Shown here: positions 23,975 to 34,770 of the stretch, in pieces | Numbering within the stretch: the stretch's first letter is position 1 | Layout: each line of letters opens with the position of its first letter | DNA from: Lunularia cruciata | Taxonomy: Eukaryota > Streptophyta > Marchantiopsida > Lunulariales > Lunulariaceae | NCBI GenBank assembly: GCA_948567375.1 | Contig: OX419757.1 | Location: 51,023,665 to 51,087,664 of the forward strand | Direction of reading: 5' to 3' | DNA: 64,000 nucleotides | Notes under the pieces: generated by a model | What the model saw: the letters and a program-made list of their open reading frames with translations, nothing else | Databases searched by the model: none | What the model was told of the DNA's origin: nothing | Translations under genes and position numbers: made by a program

Positions 23975-25032
23975 CAACATCCATGGCTCCTAGATATCCC
24001 AGTGTAGGTGTGGTATGTGGTGATGGAGTGCATGATGGATTGCTTGTTAGTCAACCACCTGCTACTACACAGATTGAGTTTAGCATGATGTTGGGGTTGG
24101 CTCAGCTTATTATGCTACATCCTTTGTTTTTGGCCAGTGACATGTTTACATTGGGAGTTGACTCAGCCCCAATGTTTTGGTTGGCTGCCATGCTATGTGA
24201 GAGTAGAGATGATGCAGTTCCTACTACTAGAGCGGAGGTGGTTGATAGTGGAGCTGACTTGGTTGAGGAGCATGGGATCCGTTCAACAACCAATGGTTTA
24301 TGGCAAGCAGTGGTGGCTAGACTGGAGGAGTTGCCAGCTAGACCGGCCTTTGAGAGAGCACAGTTCACACCTAGTGTTGTCCTATTGGATAACCAAAGGG
24401 AAATTTTCCATTTGGTGGGACCTTCAAGGAAGGTCTATACACCACAAAGAGTCTTGTTAGACTTTGGTGCGTAGCCCCTTATGTTGGGGAAGGCTGTAGT
24501 TGTTGGTCTGGAGTTACGGAAGACCAATGTGGAGAGGTGTCCATTTCAGATCCAGACATCTCTAGGTGGTGGTTCGACACAATACATCACACGTGGGGAG
24601 CTTGTTGTCCAGGTTCAACCTGGTCATCCGACTGATAGCTTGGTAGTGAGAGTTCAGGCTATTGCAACAATAGCCGAGTCATATGATGTGCTAGTTGGGA
24701 GAGTAGTGTTATATCCCATGGGTTTCAGCATTGACCATTGGGAGGAGACAACCTCCTATAGACCAGGTTGGCAGTCTGGTGAGGGACGGCTATGTTGCCT
24801 ACCAATATGCTTCAGTAGTGGTAGTCTTGGCTCACTACAGTCCGAGACCATGGCAACATCAGTTTTAGCTTTTAGTGGTGCAATTACTTGGCCTAGTGAC
24901 TTGTTGGAGGGGAATGCCCATGCAAAGGATACTCCAGTGCCAAAGGAGATCACTCAGATTTGGAGTACAAGTGGGATTGCTCCATCCACCTTGGATGTTC
25001 CATTATGGAGTTCAAAGGAGGCATTACAATAG
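23975..25032 (+). pseudogene. M1 protease region
   Basis: The retropepsin active-site segment reads VLLDFGA (near 24455-24475), where M2 has VLLDSGAQPLMLG. The DSG motif is thus mutated in M1 and followed by a stop. The C-terminal half, AESYDVLVGRVVLYPMGFSI, is kept. The part upstream (ADLVEEHGIRS, RPAFERAQFTPSVVLLDNQR) is shared with M2. It is inactive as it stands. Confidence 0.75.
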
Positions 25033-25104
25033 CATGCAGATCAATTGGTGCAGCAGGCTTGGAGTGGAGCCTTCGTACCATCAGGAGATGAATGTGAGGA
25101 TGAG

Positions 25105-26140
25105 CCTCCAGAGCCAATTACTTTGACACCTCTGGATACCACACTCATTGCTTGGTAGTATTCAGTAGAGGGGATATGTCTATTAGACTTGTTTGGTGGG
25201 ATTAGCACCGGACTAGTTGTGGTATTACAAGCGGGTATGCGAGTAGAGAGGTACTTGTATGTAGAAAGAGATGAGACTGCTAGGCGAGTCTCTCTACATC
25301 ATGTGGCACACTTGGCCTATCAATATCCGGAGTTATTACCGATGTCAGTAGTCAGAGGTTACCAAAAGGCCCTACCAACAAGCATTTCCTTATTGGGGGC
25401 GCATGATCTAGAGAGACATGGGCCTATTCATTTGGTGATTTTTGGATGGCTATGGTAGGGACATACATGTGTTGGTGGAGGTTTGGGCCTTCAGGATCCT
25501 CATTTTGGTGTGTTTTGGGAGATGTTACAACACTACAACATCTCCAGGGTCATCAGTCAGTTTCTCCAGCTTACCTTTTGGAGAACGTTCCTTTGATGGG
25601 TGATTCTCATACCAAAGTGGTGGTGAGTGCACATCAGGTCCATTCTTGGACAAGACTTGTTGTATTGTTAGATGCAGCCAGAGTGAGATCATGAGCTCAT
25701 CATCTTTGTGTTTAATGGATGAACCTCTTACCCAAAGAGGTTCTACAACGTGCTTATGATGTGATTTGACCACATCCTTGTTGATGATATCTTGGATGTT
25801 GGGCGTCAGTCTCAGACAATGGTAGTGGTTGGTAGGTCACCTATGGCAGTGGTAAACCTAGTTGGATAGCCTAGAGACGCATTTCCCACACTCATGAGTT
25901 TCCCAAGCTCTCATGCTTTTTGAGAAGGAGGACTTGGACTTGTTTGGGACTCACAATTACAGCAGTTGGTGGAGCCCAACGCTGATGAGAGAGAGCAGGT
26001 GATGGGTTTTTGCACCGGTATAACCACTATTCTAGCAGCGTCAAAGGCATCTAGGTGTCAAGTGTTAGGTCAGGCTATGGACCTGAACTGTTTGACCTGG
26101 ATTGTGAGCCTTGGCTTGGCAAAGCAACATAGGATGTGCT
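25105..26140 (+). pseudogene. M1 cytosine-C5 DNA methyltransferase domain, inactivated
   Basis: Motif I reads CLLDLFGGISTGLVVVLQAG and is followed by RYLYVERDETARRVSLHHV. Motif IV is destroyed: the Pro-Cys of M2 is Leu-Trp here, followed by TAG (25456-25458). Motif VI is readable as AYLLENVPLMGDS in a shifted frame near 25580, because one base is missing near 25520. The C-terminal motifs return as VEPNADEREQVMGFCTGIT and QAMDLNCLTWIVSLGL. The domain order (I, IV, VI, VIII, IX, X) is that of DNMT3-type enzymes and not of the rearranged plant DRM enzymes. Confidence 0.8.
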
Positions 26141-26442
26141 TGATAGGCATCACCACTCGGACACTTGTGAGCCTTGTGCCTATCGAGACAATTCAAGCAC
26201 ATGCTGGGGGATATGGACCGAGTTGACATGGTATTCTTGGAAGATAACCAATAGCTACTAAGGAGAGTGGTCTACTTGGAGTCCATGCAGGTGAGCATGG
26301 GCTACTTGGAGTACATCCTTGGTCCACTTGGGATGTAGCTAGAGGTGTAGAGCTTGCAGCCAGAGTGGAGGGAGTTTTTCACACAGAGGTTGGGACCTCT
26401 AGTGGTTGGGAGTATGACATTGTTGCTCCCAAGGGCCTAGTG

Positions 26443-26451
26443 TAGCAGCCA
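26443..26451 (+). promoter_or_regulatory. UAG CAG CCA readthrough-type stop in M1
   Basis: TAG CAG CCA separates the methyltransferase part from the RT part, as in M2 and M3. It fits the UAG-CAR-YYA leaky-stop consensus. Confidence 0.65.
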
Positions 26452-27169
26452 ATCAGTATGTCTTCCACTCCTACTACAGTTACAGAGGATACTTGGGAGC
26501 TAGATTTTGGACCCAAGCTTTACTGAGAGGAAAGACAAAGGGTTTGGAGGTTCTTGAGGAGCCACACGAGTTGTTTTGCCTTTAGTATAAAGGATTTGGG
26601 TGCTCTGAAGTTACCTAATATACGGATTGAGCTGACTAGCGATACACCCATTTTCTGACATCCTTATCAATATAGTGATCTGGAGAGGACATTGATTTAG
26701 AGCTGGAGTAGTGACCTTTTTGAAGCTAAATTGGTGGAGATTTCACATGGAGAGTATGCATCAGCGACAGTGATGCTAGCCAAGAAGGATATGCATGGCA
26801 ACTACACAGATAGGCGGATGTGTGGAGATTACCGTCCTATCAACCAACAGACCAGGGCTGATCGGTATGCCATGCCTACACTAGCGGAGATTTTTTATGT
26901 GATTGGGCATGCAAAGGTCTTAAGTTCTTTGGATCTTTGAGAGGGATATCATCAGTTGCCGATCACGGAGGAGGATAAGTCCAAGATAGCATTTTGGGCT
27001 ATTGATCCTCATGGCAAGGATGTGTTATATCAGTGGAGGTTCTTACCATTTGGGTTAAAGAATGCTCTTGGTGAGTTCTTGAGGGTCGTGAATAGAATCC
27101 TAGCTAGATTGGATATTTCTTGGTGCTATATTGATGACATTTTGGTCTATAGAACTATTGTGGAGGAGT
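26452..27169 (+). pseudogene. M1 reverse transcriptase, truncated
   Basis: Typical RT blocks are present: HGEYASATVMLAKKDMHGN, RRMCGDYRPINQQT, EEDKSKIAFWAIDPHGKDVL, RFLPFGLKNAL and the catalytic CYIDDILVY (near 27125-27150). Stops occur at 26656, 26698 and 26938. M1 keeps DYRP where M2 has DYCP. The gene is cut after VEEL at 27169 by the E2 LTR. Confidence 0.8.
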
Positions 27170-27859
27170 TGTAACACCCATTTATGCATGTGTGTGGTAT
27201 TGTGATATTTAGCTTGGTATTACAAGTACTTGAAAGATATTATTTATATAGAGATAAATGATGGTTCTACATTAGTCATGATAAGCTAGAGTTAGTCATA
27301 GTTAAGATAGAAGGGACCTAATTTTAGAGGAGGTGGAAAAGATGAGCACCATTATTTTGGATTCTAGTGTGTTGACTTGGTATTATTCCTAGGTGTTTGG
27401 CTTTGAGGAAAAAGTTGAGAACTCTTGGGCCCGCAAGCCTTTTTCTTTTGGATTCTTTATAGTCCAAGGATAGCCCATGTGAAAGAATCCTTGACTTAGT
27501 GGTTGGGTCAAAATAGGATCACATGCTAGTGGAATATGCCCATGTGAATGGATATTCCTTTCTACTTTTTGACTTTACTTGACTTTTAGTCTAGTAACTT
27601 GAGTTACTACGGTAATTAGTAACTTTGGTACGTAACTATTTCACAAGTATATAAACAAGGGGTGAGGAGGTACTCATCATCCTTTCATTTGCAACTATCT
27701 CTTTCTCATTGAGTTCTCTAGTGAGCAATGTCTTGAGTCTTGGAGTGTTAGCCTTGGAGGAGTATGATGGAGTTGGGTTTCCTTGCCTTCTTAGTCCATG
27801 GTGCGCTACCATAATAGCCATCAGAGGTTCATCCTGAGTGAAAGACAGGCCGGCTCACA
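27170..27859 (+). repeat. 5' LTR of E2 (family X)
   Basis: The 690 bp repeat starts TGTAACACCCA and ends CCGGCTCACA. It is closely similar to 53480-54166. A TATATAAA box lies at 27648-27655. The primer-binding site follows within five bases. Confidence 0.85.
27648..27655 (+). promoter_or_regulatory. TATA box in the E2 5' LTR
   Basis: TATATAAA is conserved in the 3' LTR at 53960-53967. It lies about 200 bp before the LTR end, a usual place for the promoter of a plant LTR. Confidence 0.6.
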
Positions 27860-27863
27860 TTTT

Positions 27864-27880
27864 TGGTTCCGTTGTCAGGA
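27864..27880 (+). other. E2 primer-binding site (tRNA-Asp-like)
   Basis: TGGTTCCGTTGTCAGGA differs at three or four C-to-T or G-to-A type positions from the TGGCGCCGTTGCCGGGGA site used by Athila/Tat-type elements. It lies just after the 5' LTR. Confidence 0.65.
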
Positions 27881-29420
27881 TCTCTCTGAAAGGCAAGATA
27901 ATGTTCCGCGTTCCATTCTACATTAGGCACAAGGAGGCTATGAGAGCTCACTTGGAGAGAACATTAATAGAGGAGAGGGCTGAACTTATGTTAGAGAACC
28001 AAGATCTATTTGTATACACTGTAATCCATTTTGATGTCTTTGAAGATTTTGTACATCTTGTACACATGAGAGAATTTGGAGAGATTGTGTGAGGTGGATT
28101 GTAGATTTTGGGGATTAAGGTGATTTTGGGCAAAATCTCAAGTTTGAGATCTGGACTTGAAATTTCTACACATGATAGCTTGGGTTGTCCTTCAGTTAGC
28201 ACACTTAAAATTATTATGAGAGCAACTATGCGCGCTGGGCTAGAATTTTTGAAAGTTGATAGGGTAAACTGCTCCAGCAATTGCATGGTCTCTAGAAAAT
28301 TGTATAGAGTCTGCCATTTCTTCAATTTTCAGTGAATTTTCTTGAACATTTACACAAAAATTCAGTGCATTGTATCCTACGTGCTGCCACAAAAATTAGA
28401 GAGATATCAGTCTTGCATAGGGAGTTATGAGTTTTTGATGTGAGGGGGGTGGTTTCAAACCAAATCTGAAATATGTGTGCTGAATAGAAAGGTTTTAAGG
28501 CAAAATGGCTTGATGAAAAGTTCTGAAATTTTGCAGAGAGGGACTCCCTGGAGTTGTGATCAAGTGTGAAAAATTTAAGAGGACTGTCACATACTAGTTG
28601 AGAGATTTGAGTGAAATTGTGAAGAAGTGTCAATTCTGCAGAGTTGAGATCTCATGCATGAGGAGTTTGAGAGCAACAAAATGCATGTTTGAGTGTTTAG
28701 ATTCATCTTGGGAACATAGAGGGTCATCAAGAGTGAAATTTGAGACTATGTAAGGTTCCCAAAGGGTTTTAGGTGATTATAGGGGTGGATTTGAGAAAAA
28801 GGGAGTTTACCATAGAATTTGAAGAGAGTGTTGAGAGGATCCAAAACCTACGCTACTTGGAGGAAAGAGTGAGTCTAAGTGCTTTCTATGAGGAGAGAGG
28901 GGACATAAGGTAAGTGCATGTCCATTGACCTTTGAGAGCAAGAGATTGAGGGAAAGGAGAGGCTTACTTGACTTGGGTTTGCATGTTAGACCTTCTTCAC
29001 CAAGATTGGAAGGGAGAAGATCTAAGACCAAGGAATTGTGTGAAGTTTGTGGAGTGGAAAGACTTCCAAAAGGACATGAGTGTAGTGGAGTAAAAGCACT
29101 TTTGGAACCTTTGGTGAAGGATCTTGGGGAGAGTCTTAGTACAGCTATAGAAATACTACCACCTTCATCAGCTAGTTCTCAAGATTAGTGATGGAGATAA
29201 TCTTTCAACTTATGGATAAACTATCCATGAGAGTTTGATTAATATGCACTTTAGGATTTGATGTTGCTATAGAAATCCTAGAGCAATCTGAACCTTTTCT
29301 GTTCCCTAGGGTGGATTTTTCTCAAATGGTGTTAGTCATGTACATACTCTATTAGTTATAGAGTGAGAGAGAGAAAAGAGAAAAAAAATTGAGAGAAAAG
29401 AAAGATAATGAAGGGTTAAG
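27881..29420 (+). other. E2 5' leader
   Basis: These 1.5 kb separate the primer site from gag. No reading frame in them resembles a known retroelement protein. Long leaders are usual in Athila/Tat-type elements. Confidence 0.5.
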
Positions 29421-30122
29421 ATAGGGAAACTTCCGGTTTTCTTTGGCAAGGATGGAGAAGATGTGGAGGCCTTTGTGAGAGACTTCAAGAGAGCTTGCAT
29501 AGGAAACAATGAGAGGAGGAAGAATGAGTGGGCCTCATTATTACCAGATTTCTTTGAGGATGCAACATTTACATGGTATGAGTCAAAATACCAAAAGAGA
29601 GAGAGGAGAGATGGGGAAGAAGAGACTTGGGAGAGTTTGACTTCAGCACTCATTGAGAACTTTCTTCCTGATGAGATTTATGAGAGATTGATGAGTGAGG
29701 TTACCTTTCTCAAACAAGGAGATGGAGAGAAAGTGAGGGTCTATGTGGAAAAAGTGGAAACGTTAAAGTCCAGATTTCACATAGTGTTGAGGAAGGGTGG
29801 GGATGATGTGGAGACTATTATGATTGGCATAGGGGCCATGCTCACCAAGAATTTTGTAGGAGGGTTGAGAACACAAATTGGAAGCAAGGTGAGATATGAG
29901 AAACCTTCTTCCAAGGTTGAAGCTATCAAGATCACAATTCATATGGAAGGGGATGAGAGTGATGTGGTGGTGAAGGAGGTTATGCATCTTCCTCAAGGTT
30001 ACAAGTATGGTGGAATTTCTGATACTTTGGTGGTAAGAGTTGCACCACAAGTAGTAGTTGATCTAATTCTTGCACCTCCACCAAAGGATCCACTTCAAAC
30101 CATCACAAAACAACTTGCAGAT
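29421..30122 (+). pseudogene. E2 gag, first copy, 5' part (interrupted by M2)
   Basis: This is the capsid region of gag, with EAFVRDFKRACIGNNERRKN, EWASLLPDFFEDATFTWYES and VTFLKQGDGEKVRVYVEKV. The start codon is ATA (29421), where the second copy at 44971 has ATG. M2 is inserted at 30122/30123, and the reading resumes at 39464. The intact order can be read in the second copy near 45680, which lacks the insertion. Confidence 0.75.
30119..30122 (+). repeat. Left target-site duplication of M2 (AGAT)
   Basis: AGAT here is repeated at 39464-39467 right after M2. The uninterrupted E2 copy reads CTTGCGGATCTCAAG at this place, so only a short target stretch was duplicated. Confidence 0.6.
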
Positions 30123-32020
30123 TGTCACGTCATTTGTAGTTCCGCATCTAGATGCTCGGACACTGGAGTTCCAGTGATGGTAGTTAGAGTTATTCTAGCA
30201 GTTTCTCAGGGACTACTTTCTGACGGTTAGATTTCGTGTTTGGGGTACTGACTTCACGGTGGGGCCCACCATCACTTTGCACCGTTTGCATCGTCGAGTG
30301 TGTCGTCAATGGGACCGTTAGGGTTTCAGGGCTAGCTCGAGTCCAGGGGGTATAGTTTTGAAGTGAGCTCCAGAGAGCTCACTTCTCTGATGTTGAGCCT
30401 TCGAGTTCCTGGCTATGGTGGACAGAGGCCGGTGAGCGTCACCTGGATTATCTATGCTTGAGTGGGTGTGGCTTGACTGTAATCAGTGCCCAGTTGTTGG
30501 CAATTTATAGAGTGACAAATCAAGTACTGATCTGAGTTGAGTTGAGTTGAGAATGTTAAGCAATCTGATTACATCAGAGAAGTGAAGTCAGGGGGAAATC
30601 GGGTGCAGGAACGTTGAGTGTTGGTGGTATCTCCAAGCTCGGTGGATCGTGGTAGCTCGATTCAGGTTCTGTGTTTCCCTAGTGTGCAGAAGCTCGTGTA
30701 GTTGATGCAAAATTGGCAGTTAGGCGGACGGTGTGCGGAAGCGCTGGCCAAATTTTGAGCAAAGAAGGAGCAATTTTTGAGCAGTGTTGTGATTTTGAGC
30801 TCAGGAGGTGAAGGCAGGACCAATTTGCTGCGAGTTGGGCTCAGAAAGTGAAATTGAAGGTGGAGTTGGAAAGCTCTTCTCATGAAATTGTGATACGGAA
30901 AAACCCGTTTTGTCAATTTGGCTCGAGTGGAAAGTTAGCGGGGGATTTGGCAAACACCCATCTTTAGGGTTTACGTCAGATTTTACATCAGATTTACGTC
31001 AGATTCTGGGCCAGAATTGGAGGAGTTTCGCTGTTTGGCCAGATTTGGAGAAGTTTCGCTAGTTTGGAGGAGTTTCGCAGATTTGGAGAAGTTTTGCCAA
31101 TTTTGGAGGAGGTTCGAAGTGGCAACAAGAAAGGCCTCATTTGGCTGAATTTCGGCGTTTCGAGGCTTCAAGGCATAGGGTTGTGGGCTATGAGAGGCTA
31201 CGAAGGCCTAGAAGGGCCAACAAGCCAGCTTGCTGGCGTGAGGTTAGCTAGTTTAGTGTAGATCTTGGTCATTGGTTGGCAAAATCTGCCTTTCTTGCTA
31301 GATTGTGCGCAACAGGATTTGACCCCTAGATCTCTTGTTCCTAGACTGGTGCCCTAGCCAACTGGTCCACCCTCACTTGTTGTCATAGTGACTGTGCCAC
31401 TGTTATCTATACACATGTAGCTTTGGCTAGGAGAGGCAGTTTGATCCCATTCTTGGTGATCCTGGTAGCTTAGGACTTAGATACAAACTACTCTTATGTC
31501 AAATGCCAAATGGTGGCAGAGTCAGTCCCGTGTTGTGTTATGAGATGGAGGGTTTTTGTTTAGATTTCTTGTGATTGGATCCCCTCCATTCTCTGCTTCC
31601 TGTTTGTGCACCACGTTTGTGTGAGGTGCCTTGACTTTTGAGCGTTGGTGCTCTGGTGTGCTCTCGGTGGTGAGGCTAGAGTGATGACCAGTCAGACTAC
31701 CTTTGTTTCTCTCCGGTGAGGTAGGAAGTGATGACCTGTAGACCGTGAGAGTGCGTGTTATGATGGCAGGTTACAGGTTGCCCTTCCCCTAGTGTAGTTA
31801 TCTCGGTTAGAGTTACATTAGTGGGTGGTGTCTAGTTGGTGTTGGCACTTGGTGGGGCACTTGCAGTTGCGACTTGCGGTTGCAGTTGGTGGTTCGGGTT
31901 TGCTGTTGCAGTTACGTGGTCACGACGGAATTCTTTGGAGATTCCAGAGGAGTTAGCCCTGCAGTACGCAATGGGTTTACTCGGAGTGGTGCTCGGTATC
32001 AGCCTGTATCTCAGGTCCCA
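30123..32020 (+). other. M2 5' noncoding region with possible primer-binding site
   Basis: The region begins with the terminal TGTCACGTCATTTG. It holds a GAGTT microsatellite (about 30534-30556). At 31511-31524 lies TGGTGGCAGAGTCA, matching the initiator-Met primer site in 11 of 14 positions. If this is the primer site, 30123 to about 31508 would be the R-U5-like part of an LTR, with the U3-like part found only at the other end (39359-39463). No gene is seen here. Confidence 0.55.
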
Positions 32021-33621
32021 ATGAGGGAGGAGATTGACTCTGAGTTGGAGTTCGACACAGGAGCTGATTCAGTTGAGAGTGCACTTGGTGTGTCTGCACC
32101 GTTGTTGTGGGACATGGACGAGATTTATGGGGCCTCCAAAGGCCGAGGCATTACTCTGGTATAGTGGGTGCTATTGAGTTGGATGATTTCATCCAGGAGT
32201 TCGATAGTTGGTGTGATCTACAGCAGATGCGGAACCCGACTTTGTTCACACCCTTCATGGCATGGAAGGGGTTGTTTCAGCACTTGGAGGGTCCACCGAT
32301 GGACGACTACCATGAGTTCAGGAGAGCTCATTTGGAGGAGATTGAGTTATGGAGACAGTATTGGTCTCCACACTATGTCTCCATCACTTCAGGTTTGGTG
32401 GCCAGGAGTAGGTCGGCTGTACCTACGAGTTCTAGCTCGAGTAGTGTTGGTGGAGCTAGTGGAGGTGCACTAGCTGGAGATAGTGCTACTACGAGTGGAG
32501 GTACCACTGCAGGAGGTGGTGTGGTACCGGGGTTTAACCCCATGGTTGAGTTCTTCCTATGTTTGAGGCAGAACTACCAGGGAGTGCGGACTGACAAGCT
32601 GAGGAGCTTGCAGGAGTTCCAGCGGAAGGCTGGAGAGAGCCTACGCGAGGCATACACTCGCATGAGGCGGCTGATCAGTTTCACTCAAGGAGTTACTGAG
32701 GCCCAGGCAGTCCAATTTTGGTATGGGATACTGGACAGGGAGTTGCGACGTAGAGTTCGTGATGCTACGTTGTTGCAGGCTACTTCGCCCACTTTGGCAG
32801 TAGTCTTTGGTTTGGCTGATCGTATTGAGCTCAACATGGTGGAGGAGAGAGTGGTGACATCTGGATTTGGTAGAGAGACCTCATCCACGGTTGTGACTTC
32901 TTCTAGAGTGCAGCAGAGTGCACCACGCCCAGTTGGTTTTCGAGGACAGGGTGGACAGCCCAGATCCTATGGAGCGAGTGGAGGGCCTAGTGGAGTTAGA
33001 CCCTTACCCTCATTTTTGGGTCAGCAGCAGCCAGTGAGTGGTGGTGTTGCTTGTTGGACTTGTGGTGGACCTCACCATAGGAGAGAGTGTACTCAGGGCA
33101 GCGGACCTGATACCTCTCGTGCATCACAGCCAGCACAGAGGCAGTGTGAGCACTGCCATAGATTTGGTCATACTAGTGACTAGTGTTTTGACTTACACCC
33201 GGAGTTACGGAGTGGTAGGGCTGCTATGACAGGTAGTAGAGGAGCTCCAGTTCATGGAGGACGAGGTGGTAGAGGTGGTGGTAGAGGATCTACACCTAGT
33301 AGGGGTGCAGTACCTGCCCTTACTTCTGACACAGCTATGGCTACTCGGATTGAGTAGTTGGAGCAGAGATTGGCTAGTATGGCTATTGCTCAGAGGAGAT
33401 CAGATTCGGGTGCTGAGGCTTCCACCTCATATGCTGGTGATAGAGATGCTTTGGACTTCATGTGCGGAGCAGCATAGGTGGATGCATCTGCAGCAGTGAC
33501 TAGGAGTGCAGTACGTGCTCCAGAGCCTAGAGGAGCATCAGTGGAGTTGGATCCACAGAGAGGAGAGGTTGGGAGACAGGTCAGACTTCCCCAGTCTTTC
33601 ACGCTATCTGAGGCATTGTAG
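32021..33621 (+). CDS. M2 gag polyprotein part (broken by stops)
   Basis: Gag forms the particle that packages element RNA. The ATG at 32021 is shared with M1 (22384) and starts REEIDSELEFDTGADSVES. A one-base loss relative to M1 near 32144 shifts the frame. From 32107 on it continues through FIQEFDSWCDLQQMRNPTLF and the capsid segment FQRKAGESLREAYTRMRRLI. Two CCHC-type zinc knuckles, CWTCGGPHHRREC and CEHCHRFGHTSD.C, lie at 33051-33186. The TAG at 33181 replaces the residue before the last Cys of the second knuckle. More TAGs occur at 33355 and 33475, where M1 has CAG. The TAG at 33619 is present in both copies and could be a true gag end. Confidence 0.8.
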
Positions 33622-34770
33622 ACGACATCCATGGTTCCTAGATGTCCCAGTGCAGGTGTGGTAGGTGGTGATGGAGTACCTGATGGAGTACCTGCTAGTC
33701 AGCCACCTGCTACTACACAGACTGAGTCTAGCATGATGTTGGAGGCGGCTCAGCTGATTATGCGGCATCCTTTATTTTCAGCCAGTGACATCTTTACATT
33801 GGGAGTGGACCCAGCCCCAGTGTTCCGGTTGGCTGCCACGTTGTGTGAGAGTAGGGATGGTGCAATTCCTACTACTAGAGCAGAGGTGGTTGGTAGTGGA
33901 GCTGACTTGGTTGAGGAGCATGGGATCCGTTCAGCGACCAGTGGTTTATGGCAGGCAGCAGCGGCTAGACTGGAGGAGTTGCCAGCTAGACCAGCCTTTG
34001 AGAGAGCGCGGTTTACACCTAGTGTTGTCCTATTGGATAACCAAAGGGGGATCTTTTGTTTGGTGGGACCTTCAGGGAAGGTCTATACACCACAGAGAGT
34101 CTTGTTAGACTCTGGTGCACAGCCCCTTATGTTGGGGAAGGCTGCAGTTGTTGGTCTGGAGTTACGGAAGACCGATGTGGAGAGGTGTCCATTTCAGATC
34201 CAGACATCTCTTGGTGGTGGTTTGACATAGTACTTCACACGTGGAGAGCTTGTTGTCCAGGTTCAGCCTGGTCATCCGACTGATAGCTCGGTGGTGAGAG
34301 CTCAGGCTATTGCGACGATAGCTGAGTCCTATGATGTGCTAGTTGGGGGAGCAGTGTTATACCCTATGGGTTTCAGTATTGACTATTGGGAGGAGACAGC
34401 CTCTTATAGACCTGGTTGGCAGTCTGGTGAGGGACGGGTATGTCGCCTACCAGTACGCTTCAGTAGTGGCAGTCTTGGCTCACTACAGTCCGGGACCATG
34501 GCAGCATCAGTTTTGGCTTTCAGCGGTGCAGTTACTTGGCTTGGTGACTTGTTGGAGGAGAACGCCCATGCAGAGGATACTCCAGTACCAGAGGAGATCA
34601 CTCGGCTATGGAGTACGAGTGGGATTGTTCCATCCACCTTGGATGTTCCATTGTGGAGTTCAGAGGAGGCATTGCAGCAGCATGCAGATCAGTTGGTGCA
34701 GCAGGCTTGGAGTGGAGCCTTCGTACCATCAGGGGATGAGTGTGAGGATGAGCCTACAAAGGCGATTGCT
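33622..34770 (+). CDS. M2 aspartic protease region
   Basis: This retropepsin region would cleave the polyprotein. The active-site motif LLDSGAQPLMLGKAAVVGLE (34102-34161) has the DSG triad, and the second half reads AESYDVLVGGAVLYPMGFSI near 34318-34380, a typical retropepsin C-terminal pattern. Upstream are about 150 residues without a recognised domain (ADLVEEHGIRS, RPAFERARFTPSVV). Downstream is a linker of about 110 residues leading to the methyltransferase. It is in the same frame as gag and pol. A TAG at 34228 replaces a Gln codon (CAA in M1). M1 has DFG instead of DSG. Confidence 0.75.

Larger units (their letters stand above)
20726..27169 (+). mobile_element. Element M1 (5' part): decayed methyltransferase retrotransposon
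   Basis: M1 begins TGTCACACC inside the N2 gag and aligns with M2 from its first base to M2 position about 36798 in the RT. It differs from M2 mainly by C-to-T and G-to-A changes, often CG in M2 against TG or CA in M1, which suggests an older, methylated copy. The main reading frame is largely kept, with one frame slip near 25520, but carries many TAG stops. It is cut at 27169 by the E2 LTR. Its remaining 3' part lies at 54167-55116, with about 1.7 kb (RNase H and most of the integrase) missing between the two halves. Confidence 0.85.

Noticed and set aside
28100-28700. Short frames on both strands in the E2 leader as genes
   Set aside because: They are unrelated to known retroelement proteins, have no second copy to test, and fit an untranslated leader.
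34102-34230. Idea that TAG codes for glutamine in this genome, as in some algae and ciliates
   Set aside because: TAG also replaces tryptophan and arginine between copies, and many stops are TGA or TAA. C-to-T decay explains all of them.
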